From contig CAZSMX010000003.1 in the NCBI GenBank assembly GCA_964608325.1, positions 14,098-78,097 on the forward strand: a stretch of DNA of 64,000 bases, written 5' to 3'. This document shows, in pieces, positions 6,581 to 14,466 of this stretch; within the stretch, counting starts at the first letter, position 1, and each line of letters opens with the position of its first letter. The notes under the pieces were generated by a model. It ran no database searches. It was not told the DNA's origin and saw nothing but the letters and a program-made list of their open reading frames with translations. This DNA comes from CAZRVH01 sp964608325. Its GTDB lineage: Bacteria; Patescibacteriota; Gracilibacteria; Peribacterales; Peribacteraceae. The position numbers and the translations under genes are program-made.

Positions 6581-8956
6581 TTACTTCATGGCTGCCAGCA
6601 CTTTTTCGTGCGCTTTCTTCGCCTCGTCTTCGGTAAGCGTCCTGTCCTCGGCGCGGTAGGTGAAGCGCAGCGTGAGGTTGTACTCGCCGTCCTTCAGCGG
6701 TTTGCCGTTGTAGAGGTCCTTCACCGACACGTCCGCCAGCAACGGATCCACACCGTCCGCTTTCTTCAGGAGTTTGTCGAGAGCGTCCTTCTGCGTGCGT
6801 TGGATGGTGACGTCGTAGACGATGTCCGGGAAGGCAGGGACTGGGGCGGCGAAAATATCGGATGCTTTCTCCGCGAAGAGCATGTCCAGGTTCAGCGTGA
6901 CGGCGGCGGCGCGGGCGGGGAGATCGAAATTCGCGGCGACCGTCGGGTGCAGTTCGTACAGGCAGCCGATTTTCTTCCCGTTTACGGAGATCTCGGCGCT
7001 GCGTCCCGGGTGCATGCCCGCGCTCGGGTCTTTCTTTGGCGTAACCGTTACGTCGTATCCGATCGTTTCCAATGCGGAAACGATGTCGCGTTTCAGCAGC
7101 AGCAGCGGTTCTTCCAGCAGTCCTCCGTTGGCGCGCGCGGCGATGAGCGCCGTCAACTCGGTGGATTCCGGTTGTCCCTTGCGGAACACGTGCGCCCCAT
7201 GGAACGTGCGGAGCGCGTCGTCGACCTGCAGCATGTTCTTTTGTGCGTGGACGAGCAGGGCGGGGAGCGTGGTCGTATGCATCACGGACGTTTCCTCTCC
7301 CAGCGGGTTGGCGAGGGGAATCGCTTCGTTCGGATCCGTTCCTGCTTTTGCGAGCAAGGCCGGGCTGACCAGGTTCAGCGGGACGATCTCGCTGTATCCG
7401 GCCATGGCCAATGCGTCGCGCAACGCGTGCTTGCGGGTGTCGCGCGGGGGGACGCGGACGGGAGCCAGCGGCATTTCCTCGGGTACGTTCGCGTAGCCGG
7501 CAATACGTCCGATTTCCTCGATGAGATCGTGTTCACCGGTGATGTCGCGCAGCCGGTGGAGCGGGGGCGTCACTTCCAACATGCCCTTCTTTCCAGCCTT
7601 CACCGCGAATCCGAGGTCCGTGAGGATTTCCGTCACCGCTTTCTTCGGCACGGTCATCCCCAGCGTCGCGGACGCGCGGTCCAGCGAGAGCTCGATCGCT
7701 TCCGGCTTGCCGTCCTCGCCCCATTCGATCAGCTTGCTCTCGATCGCCATGCCGGGCGCGGATTCCTTGAGGAGATGCAGCGCGCGGGACAGTCCTTGGA
7801 GGGATGCGACAGCCGGGACGGATTTTTCATAAATCGTAGCGGCTTCCGTGCGATGTTCCGTCGCCTTGATGGCCTTGCGGATGCGCAACGGGTCGTACAC
7901 CGGCGCGTGGATCAGGGCGCGTTTCGTGTTTGCGTTGAACGCGCTGCGGTCATCGCCCATGAGGCCGCACAAGTCGAACAGTCCTTTCCCGTCTTCCATC
8001 ACGATCAATCCCTCCGGCAGTTTTCTCCGGATGCCGTCGAGCGTGGTCACCATCTCGCCTTCCTTTGATTCGCGGAATTTCATTCCCACTTCGATCTTGT
8101 CGACGTCGAAGATATGCAGCGGCATGCCGACATCCATCATGACGTAGTTCGTGACGTCCACCGGCAGGCTGATGCTGCGGATGCCGACTCCTGCCAGACG
8201 TTCTTTCATCCATTCCGGCGTCGTGCCGTGGTCCGGCAGTTCCACGATGCATGCGTTGTACCGCGTGACCAGCGAGGGATCGGCGTTTTCCACTTCCACC
8301 GTCGTTCCCTTTCCGAATGCCGGAGGAGTGAGGTCCGGAAGTTTCTTCTTCCAGGTCGCGATACCGAGTGCGACGCATTCTCGGGCGAATCCATAGTGTG
8401 AGAACAGGTCCGGGCGCGTGGTGATGGCGGTGTTCGAAATGACGAGCACGGTGTCATTCATTTTCAGCGCCTGCCTCAGGTCCTGCTGGGGCTGGAAACC
8501 GCTGTGCGTGAGGTCCACGATGGGGCGCTCGCCGTGTTCGGGCTTGGGCGGGAAGAGGCTTTCAATACCGAGTTCTTCCCCCGCGCAGATCATGCCGTGG
8601 CTTTCTTCGCCTCGGATCTTGGCCGGTTCCAGCGTCATCATCTCGCCTCCGTGCCATTTTACCCTTGCCCCTACGTGCGCGAACGCGACGAGCATATGGT
8701 CTTCCAAATTCGTTCCTCCGCAGACCACTTTCTTCACTCCGCGGTCCGTCTCCACCTCGCACAGCCGCAGTTTGTCGGCGTTCGGGTGCGGCTTCACCGT
8801 CAAAATCTTTCCCACGCAGCAGTTCTCCAGGAGCGCCCCCTGCTTCTCCACGCCGTCCACTTCCGCCGTGCCCGCGGTGATGCGGTTCACGATGAGGTCG
8901 GTGTCGGTTTCCGTCCAGGTGATGTAGTCGGTGAGCCAGTTCAGGGAGATCTTCAT
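6581..8956 (-). CDS. pheT: Phenylalanyl-tRNA synthetase beta subunit
   Basis: A 791-residue protein of usual length for PheT, the beta chain of the alpha2beta2 enzyme that charges tRNA-Phe. The N terminus (MKISLNWLTDYI) leads into the EMAP/OB tRNA-binding domain (about 40-150), then the B3/B4 editing domain (about 215-380), B5 domain (about 400-475), the catalytic-core-like domain (about 490-680) and a C-terminal ferredoxin-fold anticodon-binding domain ending in FTYRAEDRTLTEDEA. The alpha subunit pheS is not adjacent. TAGGCT lies 7 nt before the ATG with TTGTGC 18 bp above, so it is likely leaderless. Confidence 0.97.
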   Translation of the reverse strand: MKISLNWLTDYITWTETDTDLIVNRITAGTAEVDGVEKQGALLENCCVGKILTVKPHPNADKLRLCEVETDRGVKKVVCGGTNLEDHMLVAFAHVGARVKWHGGEMMTLEPAKIRGEESHGMICAGEELGIESLFPPKPEHGERPIVDLTHSGFQPQQDLRQALKMNDTVLVISNTAITTRPDLFSHYGFARECVALGIATWKKKLPDLTPPAFGKGTTVEVENADPSLVTRYNACIVELPDHGTTPEWMKERLAGVGIRSISLPVDVTNYVMMDVGMPLHIFDVDKIEVGMKFRESKEGEMVTTLDGIRRKLPEGLIVMEDGKGLFDLCGLMGDDRSAFNANTKRALIHAPVYDPLRIRKAIKATEHRTEAATIYEKSVPAVASLQGLSRALHLLKESAPGMAIESKLIEWGEDGKPEAIELSLDRASATLGMTVPKKAVTEILTDLGFAVKAGKKGMLEVTPPLHRLRDITGEHDLIEEIGRIAGYANVPEEMPLAPVRVPPRDTRKHALRDALAMAGYSEIVPLNLVSPALLAKAGTDPNEAIPLANPLGEETSVMHTTTLPALLVHAQKNMLQVDDALRTFHGAHVFRKGQPESTELTALIAARANGGLLEEPLLLLKRDIVSALETIGYDVTVTPKKDPSAGMHPGRSAEISVNGKKIGCLYELHPTVAANFDLPARAAAVTLNLDMLFAEKASDIFAAPVPAFPDIVYDVTIQRTQKDALDKLLKKADGVDPLLADVSVKDLYNGKPLKDGEYNLTLRFTYRAEDRTLTEDEAKKAHEKVLAAMK

Positions 8957-8963
8957 GGCCGAT

Positions 8964-8993
8964 AGCCTACCCTACGCCCAGCCATCGGCACAA
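8964..8993 (-). promoter_or_regulatory. pheT promoter TTGTGC-18-TAGGCT
   Basis: Read leftward, TTGTGC (8993-8988) and TAGGCT (8969-8964) precede the pheT ATG, with 7 nt between the -10 box and the start codon. Confidence 0.5.
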
Positions 8994-9002
8994 TTCCGCT
9001 CT

Positions 9003-9031
9003 TTGTGGATATTTCCAGCGAGGAGTACACT
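9003..9031 (+). promoter_or_regulatory. Promoter TTGTGG-17-TACACT
   Basis: TTGTGG (9003-9008) and TACACT (9026-9031) are 17 bp apart and about 30 nt before the ATG at 9062. It overlaps the upstream part of the divergent pheT promoter region. Confidence 0.5.
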
Positions 9032-9061
9032 TTTTTTGATTTACCCTTTCCCCATTTCCCT

Positions 9062-9385
9062 ATGTGTGGTTCCCATGAATCCCGCTGCAAGACATGCAAG
9101 ACGGTCGGCATGATCACGATGATCTTCACCGTCCTCTTCACCCTCGTGGCCCTCTACGCTTCGTATCGCGTCTTCTTCGTCCTCGATAATCGCATTGGCA
9201 CGACGGATGGATCGCTCGTCATCATCGCCGCGATCTTCTGCCTTGGCGCCGTGAACAAGGGTATGAAGATGTGTCCCTGCCGATCCAAGGGATGCGGCTG
9301 CGGCGGAGGCTGCGGATGCGGAGACAAGGGTGGTTGCGATTGCGGACATGACCACGGCGACGCCGCTGCGTCCCACCAGCACTAA
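9062..9385 (+). CDS. Two-span membrane protein with Cys/Gly/His-rich metal-binding tail
   Basis: A 107-residue protein. It begins MCGSHESRCKTCKT, with three cysteines before the first hydrophobic segment (about 16-38), and has a second segment at about 48-64. The tail from residue 69 is CPCRSKGCGCGGGCGCG and so on, with about ten cysteines, and ends GHDHGDAAASHQH. Both ends should face the same side of the membrane. I infer metal binding or metal sensing; no named family is recognised. The ATG is preferred over an upstream GTG at 9005. A terminator follows at 9404-9432. Confidence 0.65.
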   Translation: MCGSHESRCKTCKTVGMITMIFTVLFTLVALYASYRVFFVLDNRIGTTDGSLVIIAAIFCLGAVNKGMKMCPCRSKGCGCGGGCGCGDKGGCDCGHDHGDAAASHQH

Positions 9386-9403
9386 GACCGTTCGATGAAA
9401 AAG

Positions 9404-9432
9404 AAAGGCGGGCCGCGAGGTTCGCCTTTTTT
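9404..9432 (+). terminator. Intrinsic terminator
   Basis: AAAGGCG (9404-9410) and CGCCTTT (9423-9429) pair and are followed by T residues, 18 bp after the stop codon of the Cys-rich membrane protein. Confidence 0.8.
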
Positions 9433-9481
9433 GGATATAGCAAATGGCCGCAGGCCAGCCGAAGCGGGTCTACGTTTTCCG

Positions 9482-9507
9482 TCCGCCTTTGCCAAGGCTA
9501 CGGCGGA
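9482..9507. repeat. 26-nt palindromic repeat, copy 3
   Basis: Outer arms TCCGCC and GGCGGA, inner arms GCC and GGC. It differs from copies 1 and 2 mainly by paired changes that keep the hairpin. Confidence 0.65.
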
Positions 9508-9528
9508 CAGCATTCGCTTCGCGAAGGC

Positions 9529-9618
9529 TGGCGGAGGGGGGGAGATTCGAACTCCCGAGACGCTTTCACGTCTACACGCTTTCCAAGCGTGCGCACTAGG
9601 CCACTATGCGACCCCTCC
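9529..9618 (-). tRNA. tRNA-Ser (anticodon GGA)
   Basis: A 90-nt class II tRNA with encoded CCA. The acceptor stem GGAGGGG pairs with CCCCTCC. The anticodon loop CTTGGAAA reads GGA (serine codons UCC/UCU). A long variable arm (GACGTGAAAGCGTC) and the GTTCGAATC T-loop are present. Confidence 0.95.
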
Positions 9619-9740
9619 AGATGTGCGGACGCCAGTATAAGGATTTGTGGGGCCAAAGAAAGTGGTTCGGGTCCCCTTTATTCCGCGTAAAACGAGTTTT
9701 TGAATGATTCAGGGTGTTCGTGATACCTTGGAAGGCAATT

Positions 9741-10505
9741 ATGGAACGCAAGATTGTAGCCATCGGCGGAGGAGAGATGGGCCGGCCCGGAACGAAAAAA
9801 GAAACGGTGCCGATCGACAAGGAGATCATCGCCTTGTCCGGAAAAAAGAAGCCTAAGGTCCTTTTCATCCCCACTGCCAGCAAGGACTCCGAGGGGTACG
9901 TTCAGGTATTTTTCAAGTATTACGGGAAGCTGGGTGCCGACGTGAGCGTGCTGAGCATTCTCAAGGAAAATCTTTCAAGGAAAGAGATCAAGGAAAAGAT
10001 CATGGGATCGGACATCGTCTACGTCGGCGGAGGCAACACGATGCAGATGATGAAGAAATGGAGGGCCGCCGGCGTCGATGTGCTCCTTCGTAAAGCTGCT
10101 CGCAAAGGCATCGTCCTGTGCGGCCTCAGCGCGGGATCCGTGTGTTGGTTCCGCGAAGGCAATTCCGATTCCCTGAAGTCCATGAATCCTAAACTGCCGT
10201 ATGTGAAGGTGCGCGGTTTGAATCTCATCCCCGCTTTGCATTGCCCGCACTATGACGCGGAGTTCGATCGGCAGGCATCTGTCAAAAAAATGATGAAGAC
10301 AACTCCCGGCGTCGCCATCGCCTTAGACAACTGCTGCGCCATCGAGATCGTGGGCAAGACGTACCGTATCATCCGATCGAAGAAAACCGCCAAGGCGCGC
10401 AAGCTCTATTGGAAGGGCGGAAAGTACCATGACGAACCGATCGAGTCATCGGATTCCTTCGAACCGCTTGCCCACCTTCTTGCAAAGAAGGACACTGCCG
10501 TCTGA
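9741..10505 (+). CDS. Peptidase E-like (S51 family) protein
   Basis: A 254-residue protein of the S51 class I glutamine amidotransferase-like fold, to which dipeptidase E and cyanophycinase belong. The nucleophile serine lies in GLSAGSVCWF (about residues 129-138); YVGGGNTMQM (about 93-102) and a histidine in LHCPHYD (about 161-167) are the other typical features. Such enzymes cleave aspartyl dipeptides in the cytoplasm. The ATG at 9741 is preferred because GGAAGG stands about 5 nt upstream, one of the few clear Shine-Dalgarno sites here. The next gene begins 3 nt after the stop. Confidence 0.88.
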   Translation: MERKIVAIGGGEMGRPGTKKETVPIDKEIIALSGKKKPKVLFIPTASKDSEGYVQVFFKYYGKLGADVSVLSILKENLSRKEIKEKIMGSDIVYVGGGNTMQMMKKWRAAGVDVLLRKAARKGIVLCGLSAGSVCWFREGNSDSLKSMNPKLPYVKVRGLNLIPALHCPHYDAEFDRQASVKKMMKTTPGVAIALDNCCAIEIVGKTYRIIRSKKTAKARKLYWKGGKYHDEPIESSDSFEPLAHLLAKKDTAV

Positions 10506-10508
10506 CAT

Positions 10509-11093
10509 ATGGATCGTGACCTCCAACTTCTCTTCGAACTCGGCACGCTGCGCTTCGTCCCGCGGACATGGAACCAGCTCCATGATCCCAAGTTCGCCAA
10601 CGTCGCGGAGCACATGTTCCGCATGCTGTGGATCGCGCTGATCCTGGCGAAGAGGGAAGGGGCGGACGTCGACAAAGTCCTGAAAATCGCGTTGGTGCAC
10701 GACATCACCGAGAGCCGTACGGGGGATGTCCACACGCTCACGCGCCACTACGTGCAGCGCGACGAAGAGAGCGCATTGGCGGACATGATGACTTCCACAT
10801 CTTTCGAATCCGAAGCGAAAGAACTGATGGAGGAGTACCACAAGCGCGAGACGTTGGAGGCGAAGGTGGTGAAGGATGCCGATACGCTGGATGTCGACAT
10901 GGAGTTGCGCGAGCTGACTGCGAAAGGCGGGAAGTACCCGAAGACATGGGATGAGAAGCGCCGGCAGATCGTGGAGCACGATTTGTACACCGAGAGCGCC
11001 AGGAAGATGTGGCACGAGATCAACGCGGCGGATCCGTACGAGTGGTACGCTGATGGAATCGAGAGGGTGATGAAAAGGAAAAAGTCTTCATAA
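10509..11093 (+). CDS. HD-domain phosphohydrolase, YfbR/HDDC2-like
   Basis: A 194-residue HD-superfamily protein. Metal ligands are visible in order: H in VAEHMFR (about residue 35), HD in LVHDITES (about 63-64) and D in VVKDADTLD (about 123). This pattern and length fit the YfbR/HDDC2 group of 5'-deoxynucleotidases that release phosphate from dNMPs. It is directly coupled to the peptidase-E-like gene. The substrate is inferred from the family only. Confidence 0.85.
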   Translation: MDRDLQLLFELGTLRFVPRTWNQLHDPKFANVAEHMFRMLWIALILAKREGADVDKVLKIALVHDITESRTGDVHTLTRHYVQRDEESALADMMTSTSFESEAKELMEEYHKRETLEAKVVKDADTLDVDMELRELTAKGGKYPKTWDEKRRQIVEHDLYTESARKMWHEINAADPYEWYADGIERVMKRKKSS

Positions 11094-11106
11094 GTCCTCT
11101 CCCTAA

Positions 11107-11127
11107 CCCTCTCCTGGAAGGAGAGGG
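11107..11127. terminator. Intergenic hairpin after HD gene
   Basis: CCCTCTCCT (11107-11115) and AGGAGAGGG (11119-11127) form a 9-bp stem with a 3-nt loop and no T run, just after the HD gene. It may stabilise or end the transcript, or be a repeat element. Confidence 0.45.
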
Positions 11128-11158
11128 AACTCCCTTAGCCGCTTACGCGCCTGTCTCC

Positions 11159-11578
11159 ATGTCCTTCCCCGTCGAACTCGCACCGGCATTGATTGCCCTG
11201 GCTTCCGAACTGAAGCTGAACCCGAACGACGTCGAAGAGTCCTTCATCCGCGGAAGCGGCAAGGGCGGGCAGAAGATCAATAAGACCGCGTCGACGGTTC
11301 AGTTGGTGCACAAACCGACAGGCATCGAGGTGCGCATGCAGAAGCACCGCGAGCAGAGCAAGAACAGGTTGAGCGCGTGGAAACTTCTGATTCTCAAGCT
11401 GGAAGAGAAGGAGAGGGGGGAGGAGTCCCAGCTCGCGCGCGAGGCGTACAAGATCAAGAAGCAGAAGCAGCGCCGCAGCAGGAAGTCTAAATTGAAAATG
11501 CTCGACGCGAAGCATCACCGCGGGGATATCAAAGAAAAACGCCGCGGGGCGTGGAATGAATGGAGGGAATCCGCGTGA
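11159..11578 (+). CDS. Release-factor-like GGQ protein (ArfB/mtRF-R type)
   Basis: A 139-residue protein with a class I release factor domain 3 only. The GSGKGGQKINKTAS motif (about residues 31-44) is the peptidyl-tRNA hydrolysis loop. The codon-recognition domains of RF1/RF2 are missing. The C terminus (about 95-139) is a basic helical tail rich in K, R and Q, as in ArfB (YaeJ) and C12orf65-type proteins, which enter stalled ribosomes and free the nascent chain. I infer a ribosome rescue factor. It converges with rpmB with a 4-bp gap. Confidence 0.88.
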   Translation: MSFPVELAPALIALASELKLNPNDVEESFIRGSGKGGQKINKTASTVQLVHKPTGIEVRMQKHREQSKNRLSAWKLLILKLEEKERGEESQLAREAYKIKKQKQRRSRKSKLKMLDAKHHRGDIKEKRRGAWNEWRESA

Positions 11579-11582
11579 TGTC

Positions 11583-11792
11583 TTACGCCTTCTGCCCCTT
11601 CTGCATCCTCTTTGCGAGCGTGCGCAGGTAGCTCGTCGAAACCTTCATCGTCTTGTAAAGGCCCGTAGCCGGGTCGAACACGCGCTTCTTCTGCATGTTT
11701 ACCTTCCAGGAGCGGCGCGTGGAGCGCAGCGAGTGGCTTCGGGTGTTCCCGAAAGCGGTCTTCTTGCCGGTTTTGATGCAGGCGCGTGCCAT
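11583..11792 (-). CDS. rpmB: Ribosomal protein L28
   Basis: A 69-residue basic protein with the L28 pattern: an N-terminal GKKTAFGNTRSHS segment, then TRRSWKVNMQKKRVFDPATG and the C-terminal VSTSYLRTLAKRM. The length is normal for a short L28. It is part of the large ribosomal subunit. It has no L33 or other ribosomal partner next to it. TAGGGT lies 11 nt before the ATG. Confidence 0.95.
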   Translation of the reverse strand: MARACIKTGKKTAFGNTRSHSLRSTRRSWKVNMQKKRVFDPATGLYKTMKVSTSYLRTLAKRMQKGQKA

Positions 11793-11871
11793 AAAGCTGC
11801 GGTACCCTACCCGAGGGTTTTGGCAATGTCAAACACCTCTTTTGCCCTAGGAAAGGTGCTTTCGGGCTTTA

Positions 11872-11899
11872 TTGACTTAAAAAACAAATTATATAAAAT
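11872..11899 (+). promoter_or_regulatory. Promoter TTGACT-16-TAAAAT
   Basis: TTGACT (11872-11877) and TAAAAT (11894-11899, overlapping TATAAA) are 16 bp apart, in an AT-rich stretch. Transcription from about 11906 would give a leader of about 100-165 nt before the gene at 12002/12071. Confidence 0.6.
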
Positions 11900-11936
11900 G
11901 TCAATGTGCCCCTTCACAGCACGGGCAGGATCTATG

Positions 11937-12068
11937 CGAGGCAAGCACCGAGCGCATCATTTTCGTGCCTTCTGCGCTTGCCTCACCTCTCGCGATTCGT
12001 CATGAATCGCACAAGCCGCCAGCGTCCGGCGATAGCGGACAAAGATTTTTATCTCTGGAGAGATAAAA
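11937..12068 (+). other. Structured leader with several hairpins
   Basis: Four inverted repeats lie between the promoter and the second possible start codon: GAGGCAAGC with GCTTGCCTC (about 11937-11988), GCGATTC with GAATCGC (11992-12010), GTCCG with CGGAC (about 12024-12040) and TTTTATCTC with GAGATAAAA (12047-12068, 4-nt loop). The last ends 2 nt before the ATG at 12071. A cis-acting RNA is possible; no known riboswitch class is recognised. Confidence 0.4.
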
Positions 12069-12601
12069 CCATGTTTCCTGCTAACATTGGACTAGATTGT
12101 TGCCTATTTGATACCACTGCACTCTTCGGCGAACAACCGAAAGGAGGCCTCCATCCTTCGCCAGGCAAATATGTCATTAGAACTCACAAGGATATATCGC
12201 CGAGCGAGCTTCGCATGGCGGATATTGGGAAAATGTTTCTTTGGCAGCATGATTGGCATGACAACTATCCCTGGGCGTGCCAGCAGATGACCAGTGGCGT
12301 GTTTGAATTGAGACTGTTGGCTCCCGACGGCAACTTGAGAAGCTTTGAAGATCGGATGTCCTTGTTGGATCAGGGTGAGGTGCCGGCCCCACTCGTGCTT
12401 CTGGAGCTCCTACTCCTTTGTTTGCAATGTACTGGACTACCCGACCCACTCCGTGGCGAGTGGGTGTTCTGCCCGGAAACGAACTCATCGGGACAGAATA
12501 TTGCGCTCTCGTGGAGCAGCGGGCGCATAATAATTCTCAATGGTATGGTTGCAGGTACAGAACAATTCGCATGGTTTGCAGCATGCAAACGACTGCAATA
12601 A
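12002..12601 (+). CDS. Hypothetical protein in AT-richer patch
   Basis: A protein of 199 residues from the ATG at 12002, or 176 from the ATG at 12071. The first 23 residues would overlap strong RNA hairpins, so the second start may be the real one (MFPANIGLDCCLFDTTALFG). I recognise no family. The sequence is soluble, with a WQHDWHDNYPWACQQM segment (about 93-108 from the first start) that looks like a conserved core, and a leucine-rich stretch near 142-155. Codon use is more A/T-rich than in the neighbours, which suggests acquisition. It is a single gene with promoter and terminator. Confidence 0.6.
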   Translation: MNRTSRQRPAIADKDFYLWRDKTMFPANIGLDCCLFDTTALFGEQPKGGLHPSPGKYVIRTHKDISPSELRMADIGKMFLWQHDWHDNYPWACQQMTSGVFELRLLAPDGNLRSFEDRMSLLDQGEVPAPLVLLELLLLCLQCTGLPDPLRGEWVFCPETNSSGQNIALSWSSGRIIILNGMVAGTEQFAWFAACKRLQ

Positions 12602-12636
12602 TTCCTGCACTGCTTCAGGTTATGCACACAGTGCCC

Positions 12637-12661
12637 CCGCAGCTTCGGCTGCAGGTTTTTC
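12637..12661 (+). terminator. Intrinsic terminator GCAGC-TTCG-GCTGC
   Basis: GCAGC (12639-12643) and GCTGC (12648-12652) pair around a stable TTCG loop and are followed by five T residues, 38 bp after the hypothetical gene. Confidence 0.75.
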
Positions 12662-12710
12662 TCATGTAATCCATCGACTCCCACGCCCGATCGGTTATGC
12701 TGGCATCGAT

Positions 12711-13373
12711 ATGGATTTCCTCAATCCCACCTACATCATCGCCATCCTCATCGCCATTTCGGTCCACGAATGGGCGCATGCCTTTACGGCCGATCGATTG
12801 GGGGATCCCACCCCCCGCGACATGGGCCGCCTGACAGTGAACCCCATCGCCCACCTGGATCTGCTGGGCGCCGTCATGTTCCTGGTCGTCGGGTTCGGAT
12901 GGGCCAAGCCCGTGCCGGTGAATCCCGCGTACTTCAAGCACCACAAGGGCGGCATGGCGCTCACCGCCATCGCGGGCCCCCTCAGCAACCTCATCCTGGC
13001 GTTCGCCGCGTACACGCTCCTGAACTTCATCGCGCTGCGTAATCCCGGCAGCGTGGAAGACCTGTTGCGCGGTACTGCCACCGGCTCCCCGCTGATGACC
13101 ATCATCCTGATGATCCTGCAGGGATCGCTTTTCGTGAACCTGGCCCTCATGGCGTTCAACCTGTTCCCCATCGCGCCGCTGGACGGCAGCAACGTCTTGC
13201 GCCTGTTCATCCCGCTGCGCTACGAGGACCGCTACGATGATTTCCTCCGCGTCGGCCCCTACATCCTGCTGTTCCTCCTGCTTTTCGAATCCTTCCTCCC
13301 GTTCCCGCTGCTCAGCAGCTGGGTGCGGTGGATCATGGAGGCGGTGTTCAACGTGTTCGCGTTGGTTTTCTAA
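12711..13373 (+). CDS. Site-2 protease family (M50) membrane metallopeptidase
   Basis: A 220-residue polytopic membrane protein. The zinc motif HEWAH (residues 19-23) lies in the first membrane helix, and the third-ligand motif NLFPIAPLDGSN (about 152-163) in a later one. No PDZ domain is present, so it belongs to the short M50 group. Such proteases cut membrane-bound substrates inside the bilayer. TATGCT lies 9 nt before the ATG, which supports this start rather than one further upstream. The 3' end overlaps the convergent next gene by 4 bp. Confidence 0.9.
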   Translation: MDFLNPTYIIAILIAISVHEWAHAFTADRLGDPTPRDMGRLTVNPIAHLDLLGAVMFLVVGFGWAKPVPVNPAYFKHHKGGMALTAIAGPLSNLILAFAAYTLLNFIALRNPGSVEDLLRGTATGSPLMTIILMILQGSLFVNLALMAFNLFPIAPLDGSNVLRLFIPLRYEDRYDDFLRVGPYILLFLLLFESFLPFPLLSSWVRWIMEAVFNVFALVF

Positions 13374-13885
13374 ATCTTCCGTGCGTCGTACGCCCAGTGC
13401 AGCACTGCCTGGCGCTGCCTGCGCCTGCAGGAAAGATCGCCGCGTTCGCAATTCTTTTTGATCTGGGTGATGTGCCGCTTGATCGCGAGCCAGCGTTTGA
13501 TCTGCCGGTCGTCTTCCCCGGGCATGCGGCGTCCCATGTAGTACCGGCAGTACCACTGGAACCAGCCGCGCGGGTCGGCGGGGTGGATCCATCCTTTCTT
13601 CTTCCACACCGAGAGCGGCTGGCTGGCGTTCACGCTGAAGAAGTTGAGCGTCTTGTCGCGCTTCTCGGGTGAGAGCTTCGCACGGGCGAACCAGTCCTTC
13701 GGAAATTCCTTTGCGCAGTCCGTCATGTACTTCCCCCCGAACACCCCTAGCGCGAGCATCTCCTTCGGAGTGAGTTCGGGCTTGAAGCGCTCGTCGAAAT
13801 TCTTCCCTTCCGGTTCCGTGAGTACGTATGTGCACTGCTGCATGAGGTCATCGACGTGCACGGTGACGGGGGAGCGGCGCGGCAT
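13370..13885 (-). CDS. Conserved hypothetical protein with W/Y-rich core
   Basis: A 171-residue soluble protein. The central segment HPADPRGWFQWYCRYYMGRR (about residues 101-120) looks strongly conserved, and the C-terminal part is basic with cysteines 145 and 152 (ITQIKKNCERGDLSCRRRQRQA). I know similar uncharacterised proteins from bacteria and some eukaryotes by this pattern, but no function. A nucleic-acid-binding role is only suggested by the basic, aromatic composition. TATGGT lies 8 nt before the ATG. Confidence 0.65.
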   Translation of the reverse strand: MPRRSPVTVHVDDLMQQCTYVLTEPEGKNFDERFKPELTPKEMLALGVFGGKYMTDCAKEFPKDWFARAKLSPEKRDKTLNFFSVNASQPLSVWKKKGWIHPADPRGWFQWYCRYYMGRRMPGEDDRQIKRWLAIKRHITQIKKNCERGDLSCRRRQRQAVLHWAYDARKI

Positions 13886-13916
13886 ATGCGCCTACCATAC
13901 GCAGATCGCGGGCAAC

Positions 13917-13943
13917 AAAAAAGCCCGCCGATGAGGCGGGCTT
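13917..13943 (-). terminator. Intrinsic terminator
   Basis: AAGCCCGCC (13921-13929) and GGCGGGCTT (13935-13943) form a 9-bp stem with a T run on the leftward strand, 13 bp after the stop of the gene at 13957. Confidence 0.85.
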
Positions 13944-13956
13944 CCTATTACATCGA

Positions 13957-14325
13957 TTAGCGGCCGGGCTTGTAATCCCGTACTAAATTACCATTGTCGT
14001 CACGTTCTGCAGATTTGTAGGCTTCGTACTCGTGGTTTCCAGGCGCCTCGTCATCTTCAGTGGCCGGAGCGGGAGCTTCCGTCGGACGGAGTTCGGGACC
14101 CATTGGCGTCTTCGAAATTGCATCGCGCGTCTCAGTGGTACCCTTCACTACGGCTGCTTTTGCCCTTTTTTGCTGCCTTAGGATAGCTTCGTTGTGCTGA
14201 TTGATAACTTCTTCACCCCTGCCTCCGGGCAGACCTGCCTCAAGTTCTCCATCCGGACCACGGCCTTCATTGCCGTCTTCGTGCGGATTAAAGAAGCTAT
14301 CATCGACATCATCATTAATCTCCAT
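13957..14325 (-). CDS. Acidic, probably disordered hypothetical protein
   Basis: A 122-residue protein rich in E, D, G, P and A, without hydrophobic core, membrane span or recognised domain. One short helix, about residues 38-58 (EEVINQHNEAILRQQKRAKA), could be a binding segment. It has its own strong promoter and terminator, so it is probably a real gene. It sits in an AT-rich accessory patch next to the tRNA-Thr array. Confidence 0.55.
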   Translation of the reverse strand: MEINDDVDDSFFNPHEDGNEGRGPDGELEAGLPGGRGEEVINQHNEAILRQQKRAKAAVVKGTTETRDAISKTPMGPELRPTEAPAPATEDDEAPGNHEYEAYKSAERDDNGNLVRDYKPGR

Positions 14326-14360
14326 ATGTATTTATTGGTATGAAATAAATGAATATACGT

Positions 14361-14389
14361 ATTATACCATCATTTATTAATTTATGCAA
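14361..14389 (-). promoter_or_regulatory. Promoter TTGCAT-17-TATAAT
   Basis: Read leftward, TTGCAT (14389-14384) and a perfect TATAAT (14366-14361) are 17 bp apart. The start of transcription would be about 29 nt before the ATG at 14325. The stretch 14390-14466 upstream is AT-rich and holds nothing else that I recognise. Confidence 0.65.
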
Positions 14390-14466
14390 TAATTTGGCAA
14401 TACGTCAAATCGACTTTTTGGATAAAAATATCGAAGATATTGGCTTAAAGGTTTGTTTAAAAACAA

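Noticed and set aside
6131..8068. A 645-codon open frame on the strand opposite to pheT and pduO
   Set aside because: It is the mirror of two well-supported genes in GC-rich DNA, crosses their boundary, is very rich in Arg, Val, His and Gln and matches no family.
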